DNA of 14,879 nt, taken from Desulfobacteraceae bacterium (GTDB lineage Bacteria > Desulfobacterota > Desulfobacteria > Desulfobacterales > JAABSP01). Shown here piece after piece: positions 1-6,073 of the stretch (position 1 is its first letter; every line of letters begins with the position of its first letter). The stretch is taken from positions 1 through 14,879 of the forward strand of contig JAABTE010000028.1 of the NCBI GenBank assembly GCA_011390035.1, given 5' to 3'. Both the position numbers and the translations under genes were made by a program. Below the pieces are notes generated by a model. It was given only the letters and a program-made list of their open reading frames with translations. It was not told the DNA's origin and did not search any database.

Positions 1-144
1 GCCAGCCCCAGGGCATTGCCCACCGCCAGCAATCCCACCTCCAGCGAAACCCGCCCCCGCGCCCCGGCCAAGAGCATCGCCGCGCCGCTGGTCCGCCCGA
101 ACGTATCCGCCCGCCCCGGCCGCTTCCCCGGAAAAGGGGCTCAT
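1..144 (-). CDS. Possible start of an unidentified gene downstream of the EgtD fragment, running off the left edge
   Basis: An ATG at 144-142 overlaps the stop codon of the EgtD fragment (ATGA), with a GGAG about 10 nt upstream of it, which is the usual layout for a translationally coupled gene. Its frame gives a Gly/Ala-rich sequence whose second half has poor third-position GC. The frame that continues directly after the EgtD stop has better GC3 throughout and contains an ATG at 77-75 followed by a hydrophobic stretch (MLLAGARGRVSLEVGLLAVG). The two candidates are in different frames, so either the start is at 77 without a visible ribosome binding site, or there is a frameshift. I do not recognise the product. 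Confidence 0.2.
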   Translation of the reverse strand, partial: MSPFSGEAAGAGGYVRADQRRGDALGRGAGAGFAGGGIAGGGQCPGAG

Positions 145-629
145 CCCGTCTTCTCCAGCTCCACCAGGCAGAACCAGCCTTTTTGATCCGAATGCCAGCA
201 TCCCGCGGAAAACCCGGCCTTCTCGAACATCCGGCACGCGCTGGCCGGGCTGAATTTGCGGCTCACCTCGGTGTGGATGGTCTCTCCCCGGTCCATTTCC
301 ACCGATAGATCGATGGCCGACAGGCGGGCGCGGACCGGCCGCCGGGCCACCAGGTGCATTTCGATCTGTTCCGCGTCCCGGTTGAAAAAAGCGCGATGGG
401 CGAAATCGTCGATCCGGAAGTCGCCGTCCAGGCGCCGGTTGATGTGGCGCAGGGTATTGCGGTTGAAGGCCGCATGGTGGATCAGGAGCGGGAGGGATAG
501 ATCGTTTCGCATGCACAGTGCGCCGACGCCCTTGGGTCCGTGAAATTTATGGCCGGAAAGGGTGAGAAAATCGACGCCCAGCTCGTCCACGTCGATGGGG
601 ATCTTGCCCACCGCCTGCACCGCATCGGC
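141..629 (-). pseudogene. Chimeric reading frame: internal cysteine desulfurase piece fused in frame to the C-terminus of histidine N-alpha-methyltransferase EgtD
   Basis: Read on the minus strand, the frame first shows ADAVQAVGKIPIDVDELGVD and then LSGHKFHGPKGVGAL, the region around the PLP-binding lysine of NifS/IscS-type cysteine desulfurases, continuing to a LPLLIH motif near 480. At about 474-478 it switches, without losing frame, to AAFNRNTLRHINRRL, and on through EQIEMHLVARR, GETIHTEVSRKF and a natural C-terminal end. That is the last third of the EgtD family (SAM-dependent trimethylation of histidine, first step of ergothioneine synthesis). A GTG at 620 could start a 159-aa product. 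Neither part is functional as an enzyme: the desulfurase lacks most of its fold and the EgtD part lacks the SAM-binding N-terminal region. This is a rearrangement remnant or an assembly chimera; the domain identities are from motif recognition. Confidence 0.7.
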
Positions 630-1190
630 CTTGACGATCCGACGCGGCCGGATCAGATAAAGAAGCTGATCGTTTATGTGGAGATGGACCGGTGCGCCGC
701 GGACGCCATGACCGTCGTCACCGGCGTCCGACTGGGCCGCCGGAGCCTCAAGTTCATGGGCTACGGCATCATGGCCGCCACCTTCCTGAACCTGGAAACG
801 GAAAAGGCCTATCGGCTGATCTCGACGGAGTCGTCCCGGGAGCTGGCGGCGGCCTACGCGCCCGAGATCGCCGATCCGGCAAAGCGACAGACCATCGCCT
901 ACCGGCGCATGCCGGACAGCGCCCTGTTCCGGGCCCAGCGCGTCCGCGTCCGGCCGGACCCGTGCGACCTGCCCGGCCCCACCCGCCGGAAGGTCGTCTG
1001 CGCCGCCTGCGGCCAGGTGGTGCGGGACCGGCGGGAGGTGATGCGCGACGGCCTGCCCATCTGCCGGCCCTGCGCGGATGGGTGCTATTTTACAGACGCA
1101 CGGGAAGCGCGATTGGATCAGATGGAATGGATACCGGATGTCCCGCCGCTCGCGCCGGAAACGCCGGTCCGGATAGGGGCGATGGGCTGA
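621..1190 (+). pseudogene. FmdE-family protein, N-terminally truncated (C-terminal zinc-ribbon part intact)
   Basis: From about 621 the plus strand reads RIGLDDPTRPDQIKKLIVYV followed by EMDRCAADAMTVVTG, SLKFMGYGIMAATFLN and a four-cysteine zinc ribbon (CAAC ... CRPC). This is the pattern of FmdE-family proteins (PF02663), named after subunit E of formylmethanofuran dehydrogenase and common in anaerobes as stand-alone proteins of uncertain role. The family's N-terminal segment with the HGHxCPG-type motif is absent: upstream of ~620 the DNA is coding for a cysteine desulfurase on the other strand. An open frame does continue upstream to an ATG at 540, so a 216-aa product could be made with about 28 residues of antisense origin. 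The internal ATG at 684 is another possible start. Probably non-functional or altered. Confidence 0.65.
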
Positions 1191-1269
1191 CGCGGGACGC
1201 TGGGTTGACCCGGAGAGGGCAATCCCCCATCCGTCCGGGACCTGTCGTCAATGGCGGCATAAAGCGGTG

Positions 1270-1296
1270 AATCATGGCGCCCGCTTGCATATTTCC
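1270..1296 (+). repeat. 27-bp direct repeat, copy 1 (upstream of the rpn-like gene)
   Basis: Identical over 27 bp to 2449-2475. It begins AATCATGGCG and ends GCATATTTCC, and includes the palindrome GGCGCC. Similarity continues weakly for about 20 bp (AAATG at matching offsets). A TTGCAT hexamer lies inside it at 1285-1290, with TAATCA 17 bp further on, so it could carry a weak promoter; here the -10 match is poor. It lies 117 bp before the rpn-like start codon. Confidence 0.85.
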
Positions 1297-1412
1297 GATC
1301 AAAATGGTAATCATTCAGATGATAACAATGAAGGACGAGGCCACGCCGAGCGAGCCTTCAGGCACGGACGAGGCCAAAGCCTTTAAGAATATGAAAGGAA
1401 AGACCAAAACGA

Positions 1413-2381
1413 ATGCGGAAGATCCCCCACGACCAGAACTTTAAAAACCTGCTGCTCGATTTCCCCGTCGAGACCCTCCAATGGGTGCTGCCGGAGGCCA
1501 TCGAAGGGCTCGGGCCCGTCGAAAAATTCGAGTTCACGCGCCAGGAGCCCAGAAAGCGAAAGCTCTCAGACCCCGATCTGAGGCTGGACATGCCGATCCT
1601 CTTCACCTTCCGGGGCGGCCGGCAACTGCTGCTGTGGCTGGTGGAGTTCCAGGAGGACAAGCACAAGTTCTCCATTTACAAGCTGCTGCGCTATACCACC
1701 GACGAGATGGAGGCCCATCCGGACGCCGATGTCGTGCCCACCGTCATCTTCTCGGACCGGCGCCGATGGCGAAAGGACGTGCCGAGAATGCTGGAGAGCC
1801 GGCTCAACGACCGCCTGCTGCTCCATTTCGAATACATTTTCCTCAAGCTGTTCGACCACAACGCCAGGGATTACTTCAATACCCGCAATCCGGTGGTCAA
1901 GATTCTGCTTCCCAAGATGAACTACGCGCCGGAGGAGCGCTGGGAGGTGATCCGGCAGGCGTATATCGGCCTGTTCGAGCTGGTTTCAATCCAGTTATTT
2001 TTAAAATATGTCGATTTTATCGATTCTTACGCCAATGTGAAAGCCGAGGAGCGGGAAAGCGTTCTCGAGGAGATTCAGGAAAGGGAGGAGACAGTCATGA
2101 TCAAGCAAATACTGATGGAGGAAGGGTGGAAGGAAGGGGCTCTCCATGGACGCCAGGAAGGACGCCAGGAAGGGCGCCAGGAAGGACGCCAGGAGGCCAG
2201 CTTCAACCTGTTGAGTCGCCAGTTGATCAAAAAATTCAACCTCTCGCCGGAACAGATCGGAATGCTGGAGGGCCTGCGGCCCGAGGACATGTTCGACCTG
2301 GGAGAATTCATGTTGGAATGCGACAGCCTCCAGGAGATCGAAAACTGGATTCAGCGGCGAAAGGCGGGCAATCTTTCATGA
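1413..2381 (+). CDS. Rpn/PD-(D/E)XK nuclease family protein (transposase_31-like) with C-terminal DUF4351-like domain
   Basis: 322 aa. The N-terminal half opens with HDQNFKNLLLDFPVETLQWV and has a PD-(D/E)XK-like core: D59 in SDPDLRLD, then E78 and Q80 in WLVEFQEDK, a common acidic-x-Gln version in Rpn (recombination-promoting nuclease) and related transposase-like proteins. A charged helical region (210-240) leads into four tandem GRQE tetrapeptides (246-261), then a helical C-terminal domain (SFNLLSRQLIKKF ... MLEGLRPEDMFDLGEFML) resembling DUF4351. Rpn proteins are endonucleases that raise RecA-independent recombination in E. coli; this subfamily is often multicopy. An AAAGGAAAG lies about 12 nt upstream of the ATG. 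No terminal inverted repeats are seen, so there is no evidence that it is a self-mobile insertion sequence. The 27-bp repeats on either side are direct. Confidence 0.8.
   Translation: MRKIPHDQNFKNLLLDFPVETLQWVLPEAIEGLGPVEKFEFTRQEPRKRKLSDPDLRLDMPILFTFRGGRQLLLWLVEFQEDKHKFSIYKLLRYTTDEMEAHPDADVVPTVIFSDRRRWRKDVPRMLESRLNDRLLLHFEYIFLKLFDHNARDYFNTRNPVVKILLPKMNYAPEERWEVIRQAYIGLFELVSIQLFLKYVDFIDSYANVKAEERESVLEEIQEREETVMIKQILMEEGWKEGALHGRQEGRQEGRQEGRQEASFNLLSRQLIKKFNLSPEQIGMLEGLRPEDMFDLGEFMLECDSLQEIENWIQRRKAGNLS
2145..2198 (+). repeat. 12-bp in-frame tandem repeat encoding GRQE
   Basis: Four near-identical 12-bp units (GGACGCCAGGAA and variants) encode consecutive GRQE tetrapeptides in the rpn-like protein, at the hinge between the nuclease-like core and the C-terminal domain. 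Such (K/R)(E/Q)EG-type repeats are frequent in this family and are prone to copy-number change. Confidence 0.85.
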
Positions 2382-2448
2382 AGCGCGACAGCCGGTGATT
2401 CATCCCCCCGGTCTCAGGGCGCGGACGGCTTTGACGGAGCCCCTGGGA

Positions 2449-2475
2449 AATCATGGCGCCCGCTTGCATATTTCC
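2449..2475 (+). repeat. 27-bp direct repeat, copy 2 (upstream of the sigma54 regulator gene)
   Basis: Identical to 1270-1296 in the same orientation, 1179 bp away. It lies 68 bp after the rpn-like stop codon and 98 bp before the regulator start codon. Both copies therefore sit about 100-120 bp upstream of a start codon, and both could be read as shared promoter or leader elements as well as element borders. Confidence 0.85.
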
Positions 2476-2492
2476 CGCCGAAATGCTATCTA
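2464..2492 (+). promoter_or_regulatory. Candidate sigma70-type promoter for the regulator gene
   Basis: TTGCAT (2464-2469) and TATCTA (2487-2492) are separated by 17 bp, each matching four of six consensus positions. The -35-like hexamer lies in the 27-bp repeat. A start near 2500 would give a leader of about 75 nt before the AGGGGGG ribosome binding site (2565-2571) and ATG at 2574. This is a pattern match only. Confidence 0.35.
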
Positions 2493-2573
2493 TCCTCAGC
2501 GCGGATGGCGCACCGGCCGAACCCGGCGGCGGGCGCCCTGAAAGCAAAGATGCAAAGATAACTCAGGGGGGAC

Positions 2574-4847
2574 ATGAAAGGTCGCATTCTGGTGGTGGAC
2601 GACGAGCCACCCATTTGTCTGCTGCTGAAAAGAATCCTGAATCGGGAGGGCCACGAGACCCTGACGGCGCCGGATTTCGATTCGGCCATCGCGGCCGTGA
2701 CGTCCGCCGATCCACACCTGATCATCTCCGACATCGTGCTGGGGGAGGCAACGGGGCTTGATCTGCTCATGGCGGTCCGGCGGCTGAGTCCGACCGTTCC
2801 CGTGGTGATGATCACCGGCCATCCCACCATCGAAAGCGCGGCCCTCTCGGTGCGCGAGGGCGCCTTTGACTACCTGGTGAAGCCGGTGGAAAAGGAAAGG
2901 CTGCTGCGGGTCGTGGATATCGCCCTCCGCCACAAGGCGGCCATCGACCAGGCCGGCATGCTGGAGGCGGAGCTGCGGCGCCAGAGGCGGCTTTATGAAA
3001 GAATCGTGGAGGATCAGACCGACCTGATCTGCCGCTTCAACGTGGGCGACGGCCGCCTCACCTTTGTAAATGACGCCTACGCCAATTATTTTGGAAAGCC
3101 CAAGTCGGCCCTGCTTGGCGCCGATTTCCTGCTTGTTATCCCGGAGTCGGACCGGGAGCGGGTCCGAAAGGCCCTGAGCCCGGAGCGGATCGACATCGCC
3201 CCCGCCGACCTGGAACACCGGGCCATGCTGCCCGACGGCCGGGTGCGGTGGCAGAGCTGGCGCAACCGGCTGATCCGGGACGCGGCGGGCAACCCCAGCG
3301 AAATCCAGTCAGTGGGGCGGGACATCACCGACCGCAAGCAGGCCGAGGAGTCCCTGGCCAAATCCCGCATGGAGCTGGAGGCGGTCTTTCAGAACATCCC
3401 CGAGGGCCTCCTGATGGTGGACGGCGACATGACCGTGATCCGAAAAAACCGGACCCTGGCCGAGATCTGCCCCATGGATCGTCGGATCAGGCCGGGCCTG
3501 TCCCTGCGGGCCTCTCTGGAGCGACAGCCGGCCTGCGGGGCGGCCTGCGTCCGTGTGCTGGCGGACACGCTGGAAAATCGTCGGCCCGAGCGCGAGCGCC
3601 ATTTCGAGTGCAACGCGGCCTCTCCCCCCCACCGGCTTACCCTCACCACCGCCCCCATGATTGACGGGGAGAACTCCTTCCCCAACGCCCTGCTGGTGAT
3701 CCGGGACATCACCCGCCTGTCGGCCCTGGAGGAAAGGCTAAAGGCCCACTCCTCCTTAGGCGGCATGGTGGGCGCCAGCGAGAAGATGCGACGGGTGTAC
3801 GGGCTGATCGGGCAACTGGCGGAGCTGGACAACACCGTGCTGATCACCGGCGAAAGCGGCACCGGCAAGGAGCTGGTCATGGAGGCCCTCCATCAGGGCG
3901 GCCCACGGGCCGCCGGCCCCCTGGTGCGGGTCAACTGCGCCGCCCTGCCCGAGCAACTGCTCCAGAGCGAGCTGTTCGGCCATGTGCGCGGCGCCTTCAC
4001 CGGCGCCCTGCGAGACCGGATGGGCCGGTTCGAGGCCGCCCAGGGCGGCACCCTATTTCTTGACGAGATCGGCGACCTGCCCCCGCACATCCAGTTAAAA
4101 CTGTTGCGCGTGCTGGAGCGAAAGGAGTTCGAGCGGGTGGGCCAGAACCTCACCATCCGCGCCGACGCGCGCATCATCGCCGCCACCCACCAGAACCTGG
4201 CCGCACGGGTGCGCCAGGGCCTGTTCCGGGAGGATTTTTTCTACCGGATCAACGTGATGAACATCCACCTGCCCCCCCTTCGCGAGCGCCTGTCGGACAT
4301 CCCCCTGCTGGTGGACCATTTCCTGGGCCATTTCGGCCGCGCCATGAACAAGCGGTTTTCCGGCGTAACGGACGCGGTGATGGCCCGTCTGATGGGCCAC
4401 CGGTGGCCGGGAAACGTGCGGGAACTCGAACATCTGCTGGAGTACGCATGCATCCTGTGCCCCGAAGGCGCCATCGATCTGGAATACCTGACAGCGGGAT
4501 TCCGGGATGGCTCCCCCGGCGGCGGGAGCCCGGATTCCATGGGCCCCGGCGGCGCAAACGCCTCGGCCACCCAAGGCTGGGACGGTCGCGCCGCCGAGCC
4601 CCATGACGTGCGCGCCGTCGAATTCTCCGACGGACGCGCCGTCGAATTCTCCGACGGACGCGCCGACAGACTGACCAGCGGCCCGGCCCCGGGGGCCGTG
4701 GCCGGGGCCGCTGATGGCGACGGGAACGGCGAAGTCATCCGCCGGATACTGCTCCGGACGGACGGCAACCGCGCCAAGGCGGCCCGCATGCTGGGCATCA
4801 GCCGGAGTACCCTCTACCGCAGGATGCGGGAACTCAACATCCCCTGA
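2574..4847 (+). CDS. Sigma54-dependent response regulator (REC-PAS-PAS-AAA+-Fis HTH)
   Basis: 757 aa NtrC-family enhancer-binding protein. Receiver domain 1-120: acidic pocket D9/D10/E11, phospho-acceptor D53, K103. PAS 1 at about 141-257 ends in the typical GRDITDRKQAEE. A second PAS-like domain at about 263-390 has four cysteines (299, 321, 325, 346) that might bind a cofactor or metal. The AAA+ domain (393-615) has Walker A GESGTGKE (426-433), an intact GAFTGA sigma54-contact loop (473-478) and Walker B TLFLDEIGD. A Fis-type helix-turn-helix closes the protein (717-757). The linker 645-716 is low-complexity with four octapeptide repeats. The start follows a strong AGGGGGG ribosome binding site. 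No histidine kinase is adjacent. The neighbouring dyads and -24/-12 elements make the chemosensory operon the likely target (inference). Confidence 0.93.
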   Translation: MKGRILVVDDEPPICLLLKRILNREGHETLTAPDFDSAIAAVTSADPHLIISDIVLGEATGLDLLMAVRRLSPTVPVVMITGHPTIESAALSVREGAFDYLVKPVEKERLLRVVDIALRHKAAIDQAGMLEAELRRQRRLYERIVEDQTDLICRFNVGDGRLTFVNDAYANYFGKPKSALLGADFLLVIPESDRERVRKALSPERIDIAPADLEHRAMLPDGRVRWQSWRNRLIRDAAGNPSEIQSVGRDITDRKQAEESLAKSRMELEAVFQNIPEGLLMVDGDMTVIRKNRTLAEICPMDRRIRPGLSLRASLERQPACGAACVRVLADTLENRRPERERHFECNAASPPHRLTLTTAPMIDGENSFPNALLVIRDITRLSALEERLKAHSSLGGMVGASEKMRRVYGLIGQLAELDNTVLITGESGTGKELVMEALHQGGPRAAGPLVRVNCAALPEQLLQSELFGHVRGAFTGALRDRMGRFEAAQGGTLFLDEIGDLPPHIQLKLLRVLERKEFERVGQNLTIRADARIIAATHQNLAARVRQGLFREDFFYRINVMNIHLPPLRERLSDIPLLVDHFLGHFGRAMNKRFSGVTDAVMARLMGHRWPGNVRELEHLLEYACILCPEGAIDLEYLTAGFRDGSPGGGSPDSMGPGGANASATQGWDGRAAEPHDVRAVEFSDGRAVEFSDGRADRLTSGPAPGAVAGAADGDGNGEVIRRILLRTDGNRAKAARMLGISRSTLYRRMRELNIP
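4581..4676 (+). repeat. 24-bp in-frame tandem repeat, four units, in the regulator linker
   Basis: Units at 4581-4604, 4605-4628, 4629-4652 and 4653-4676 encode DGRAAEPH, DVRAVEFS, DGRAVEFS and DGRADRLT. The middle two differ by two bases, so at least one duplication looks recent. The repeat lies between the AAA+ and DNA-binding domains, where length changes would be tolerated. Confidence 0.85.
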
Positions 4848-4856
4848 TGACCCAAT

Positions 4857-4878
4857 GACACACAAGTGTCTCAGACAC
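4857..4878. promoter_or_regulatory. Interleaved GACAC/GTGTC dyads: candidate upstream activator site
   Basis: The sequence reads GACAC-ACAA-GTGTC-TCA-GACAC, so the central GTGTC is shared by two overlapping dyads with spacers of 4 and 3 bp. The second is a perfect 13-bp palindrome, GTGTCTCAGACAC. It starts 10 bp after the regulator stop codon and about 215 bp upstream of the first -24 element, a normal enhancer distance for NtrC-type activators. Binding by the adjacent regulator is inferred. It has no T-tract and a short stem, so it does not look like a terminator. Confidence 0.55.
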
Positions 4879-5021
4879 GTCTGCGTCATGAAACACTTTT
4901 TCACCCCCCATGGCCAGTCCGTCTCTGCCCCGCCCGCGGCGTTTCCAACATCAAGGCCGGAAACGCCGGCACTTCATTCAGCCCATCTGTTTTTAATTTA
5001 ATTTCATATACTTAACAAAGG

Positions 5022-5071
5022 ACAGCCGGGCCCGTTCCGCCGGCCGCTTTCCTTCGGGCGTGGCTGTTTTT
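5022..5071 (+). terminator. Rho-independent terminator after the sigma54 regulator gene
   Basis: 5022-5034 pairs with 5055-5067: ACAGCC with GGCTGT, then a G-T wobble, one G-G mismatch, then GCCCG with CGGGC (11 Watson-Crick pairs in all). The loop is 20 nt and five T follow from 5067. It lies 175 nt after the regulator stop codon and just upstream of the -24/-12 elements, so it would insulate the two transcripts. Confidence 0.6.
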
Positions 5072-5089
5072 CAGCTTCCCGGGCGCTTC

Positions 5090-5105
5090 CGGCACAGCCA
5101 TTGCA
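5090..5105 (+). promoter_or_regulatory. Sigma54 (-24/-12) promoter match, upstream copy
   Basis: CGGCACAGCCATTGCA matches the RpoN consensus TGGCAC-N5-TTGCA with exact spacing between the invariant GG (5091-5092) and GC (5103-5104); only the first T differs. Transcription would start near 5115, about 80 nt before the parA ATG. An upstream enhancer-binding protein gene with intact GAFTGA supports function. Confidence 0.7.
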
Positions 5106-5111
5106 TGTTTC

Positions 5112-5127
5112 CGGCGCGACCATTGCA
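5112..5127 (+). promoter_or_regulatory. Sigma54 (-24/-12) promoter match, downstream copy
   Basis: CGGCGCGACCATTGCA has the same GG-to-GC spacing (5113-5114 and 5125-5126) and lies exactly 22 bp after the first element, in an imperfect 22-bp tandem repeat (5087-5108 and 5109-5130, 16 of 22 bases identical). The only extra departure from consensus is G for A in the -24 box. Predicted start near 5137. Confidence 0.55.
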
Positions 5128-5194
5128 AAATGGTCCATTCAGTCTCGCCGGGGCCATTCCCGGCGCGGACGCAGCGCGGAACCTGATAGCAGAA

Positions 5195-6073
5195 ATGATA
5201 GAAACAGCATTCAACAGAACGATTGTCTTCGCCAATCGCAAGGGCGGTTGCGGCAAGACCACCGTGGCGGTGAACGTGTCCCATGGCCTTTGCCTGCTGG
5301 GCCGGCGGGTGTTGCTGCTGGACCTGGACCCCCAGGCCCACGCCACCCTTTCTCTGGGCATCGCGCCGGTTGATGTGGACCGCCATGTGGGCCACATGCT
5401 GGAGGCGGATGCCGATCTTTCTGATATCATAATGGAAACCGGCATTCCGGGGCTGTCTGTCGCCCCGTCGGCCCGGGAGCTGATGGCCTTTGAGCTGTCC
5501 CGGGCCGCGCATCCGGGAGCCGAGACCCGTCTGGCCGAGCGCCTGAGCGGCCGCCTGACCGGCTATGACTACCTGATCATCGACCCGCCCCCAACGGTGG
5601 GCATCCTGACGGTGTCGGCCCTGGTGGCTGCCTCGTCGGTCTATATCCCCATGCCCATGCACTTTCTGGCCATGGAGGGGCTGGCCGAGATGACGCGCCT
5701 GATCTACACGGTGAACGCCAACTGGAACGCCGGCCTGCGGATGCGGGGGGTGATTCCGACCTTCTTCAACCCGAACACCCGGCTGGCCCGCCGGATTTCC
5801 GGGGAGATCCGGTCCCTCTTCGGGCCGGACCATCTGCTGCCCGGCATCCGGATGAACGTGAGCCTCGCCGAGGCGCCGGGCCACGGCAGGACGGTGCTGG
5901 ACCACGCCCCCAAAAGCGCCGGCGCCGAGGACTTCGCCACCCTGGCCCGCCGCATCGACTCCGACACCGAGGACCGCGCCGCCCTGGCTCGCCGCATCGA
6001 CGCCGACGCCGAGGACCGCGCCGCCCTGGGCCGCAGCATCGACGCCGGCACCATCGACGGGGAGGCGCCATGA
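5195..6073 (+). CDS. ParA/MinD-type ATPase of a chemosensory cluster
   Basis: 292 aa. Deviant Walker A KGGCGKTT (16-23), DLDPQAHAT motif (43-51) and a YDYLIIDPPPTVG Walker B-type segment (124-136) define the ParA family of nucleoid-associated, dimerising ATPases. No parB follows; the gene heads a chemosensory operon, as ParC does in Vibrio and PpfA in Rhodobacter sphaeroides, where ParA relatives position chemoreceptor arrays. That role here is inferred. The frame is open further upstream, with an ATG at 5105, but that codon overlaps the -12 element and precedes both predicted transcript starts, so 5195 is preferred despite a weak ribosome binding site (AGCAGAA). The C-terminus carries three 14-residue repeats. 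The stop overlaps the next start (ATGA). Confidence 0.9.
   Translation: MIETAFNRTIVFANRKGGCGKTTVAVNVSHGLCLLGRRVLLLDLDPQAHATLSLGIAPVDVDRHVGHMLEADADLSDIIMETGIPGLSVAPSARELMAFELSRAAHPGAETRLAERLSGRLTGYDYLIIDPPPTVGILTVSALVAASSVYIPMPMHFLAMEGLAEMTRLIYTVNANWNAGLRMRGVIPTFFNPNTRLARRISGEIRSLFGPDHLLPGIRMNVSLAEAPGHGRTVLDHAPKSAGAEDFATLARRIDSDTEDRAALARRIDADAEDRAALGRSIDAGTIDGEAP
5942..6067 (+). repeat. 42-bp in-frame tandem repeat, three units, at the ParA C-terminus
   Basis: Units at 5942-5983, 5984-6025 and 6026-6067 encode LARRIDSDTEDRAA, LARRIDADAEDRAA and LGRSIDAGTIDGEA. The first two are nearly identical in DNA; the third has diverged. They form a short amphipathic charged tail beyond the conserved ParA fold. 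Confidence 0.85.

Larger units (their letters stand above)
4848..5194. other. 347-bp non-coding control region between the regulator and parA
   Basis: No convincing gene is seen. In order it holds the dyad cluster (4857-4878), an ordinary stretch, an AT-rich segment (about 4989-5019) that could favour bending or IHF-like binding although no clear IHF consensus was found, an intrinsic terminator (5022-5071), tandem sigma54 promoter matches (5090-5127) and a leader of roughly 60-80 nt up to the parA start. Confidence 0.7.

Noticed and set aside
1319..1444. A 41-codon open frame just upstream of and overlapping the rpn-like start
   Set aside because: No ribosome binding site before either of its ATGs, no recognisable family, polar low-complexity composition, and it overlaps the rpn-like gene in another frame.
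1413..2381. The rpn-like gene as a complete insertion sequence
   Set aside because: No terminal inverted repeats or short target-site duplication found next to it; the 27-bp repeats are direct, lie 68-117 bp from the gene, and may be promoter-like.
4095..4904. A 269-codon minus-strand frame over the AAA+ domain of the regulator
   Set aside because: Antisense shadow of the AAA+ and HTH coding region; no domain recognised.
5007..5012. TATACT as a sigma70 -10 element in the AT-rich stretch before parA
   Set aside because: No acceptable -35 at 16-18 bp, and the predicted intrinsic terminator lies directly downstream, so a transcript from it would stop before parA.
5060..5194. An N-terminal extension of the ParA frame (starts at 5060 or 5105)
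   Set aside because: Both starts lie upstream of, or inside, the -24/-12 promoter elements, and the extra residues precede the conserved ParA N-terminus (NRTIVFANRKGG).
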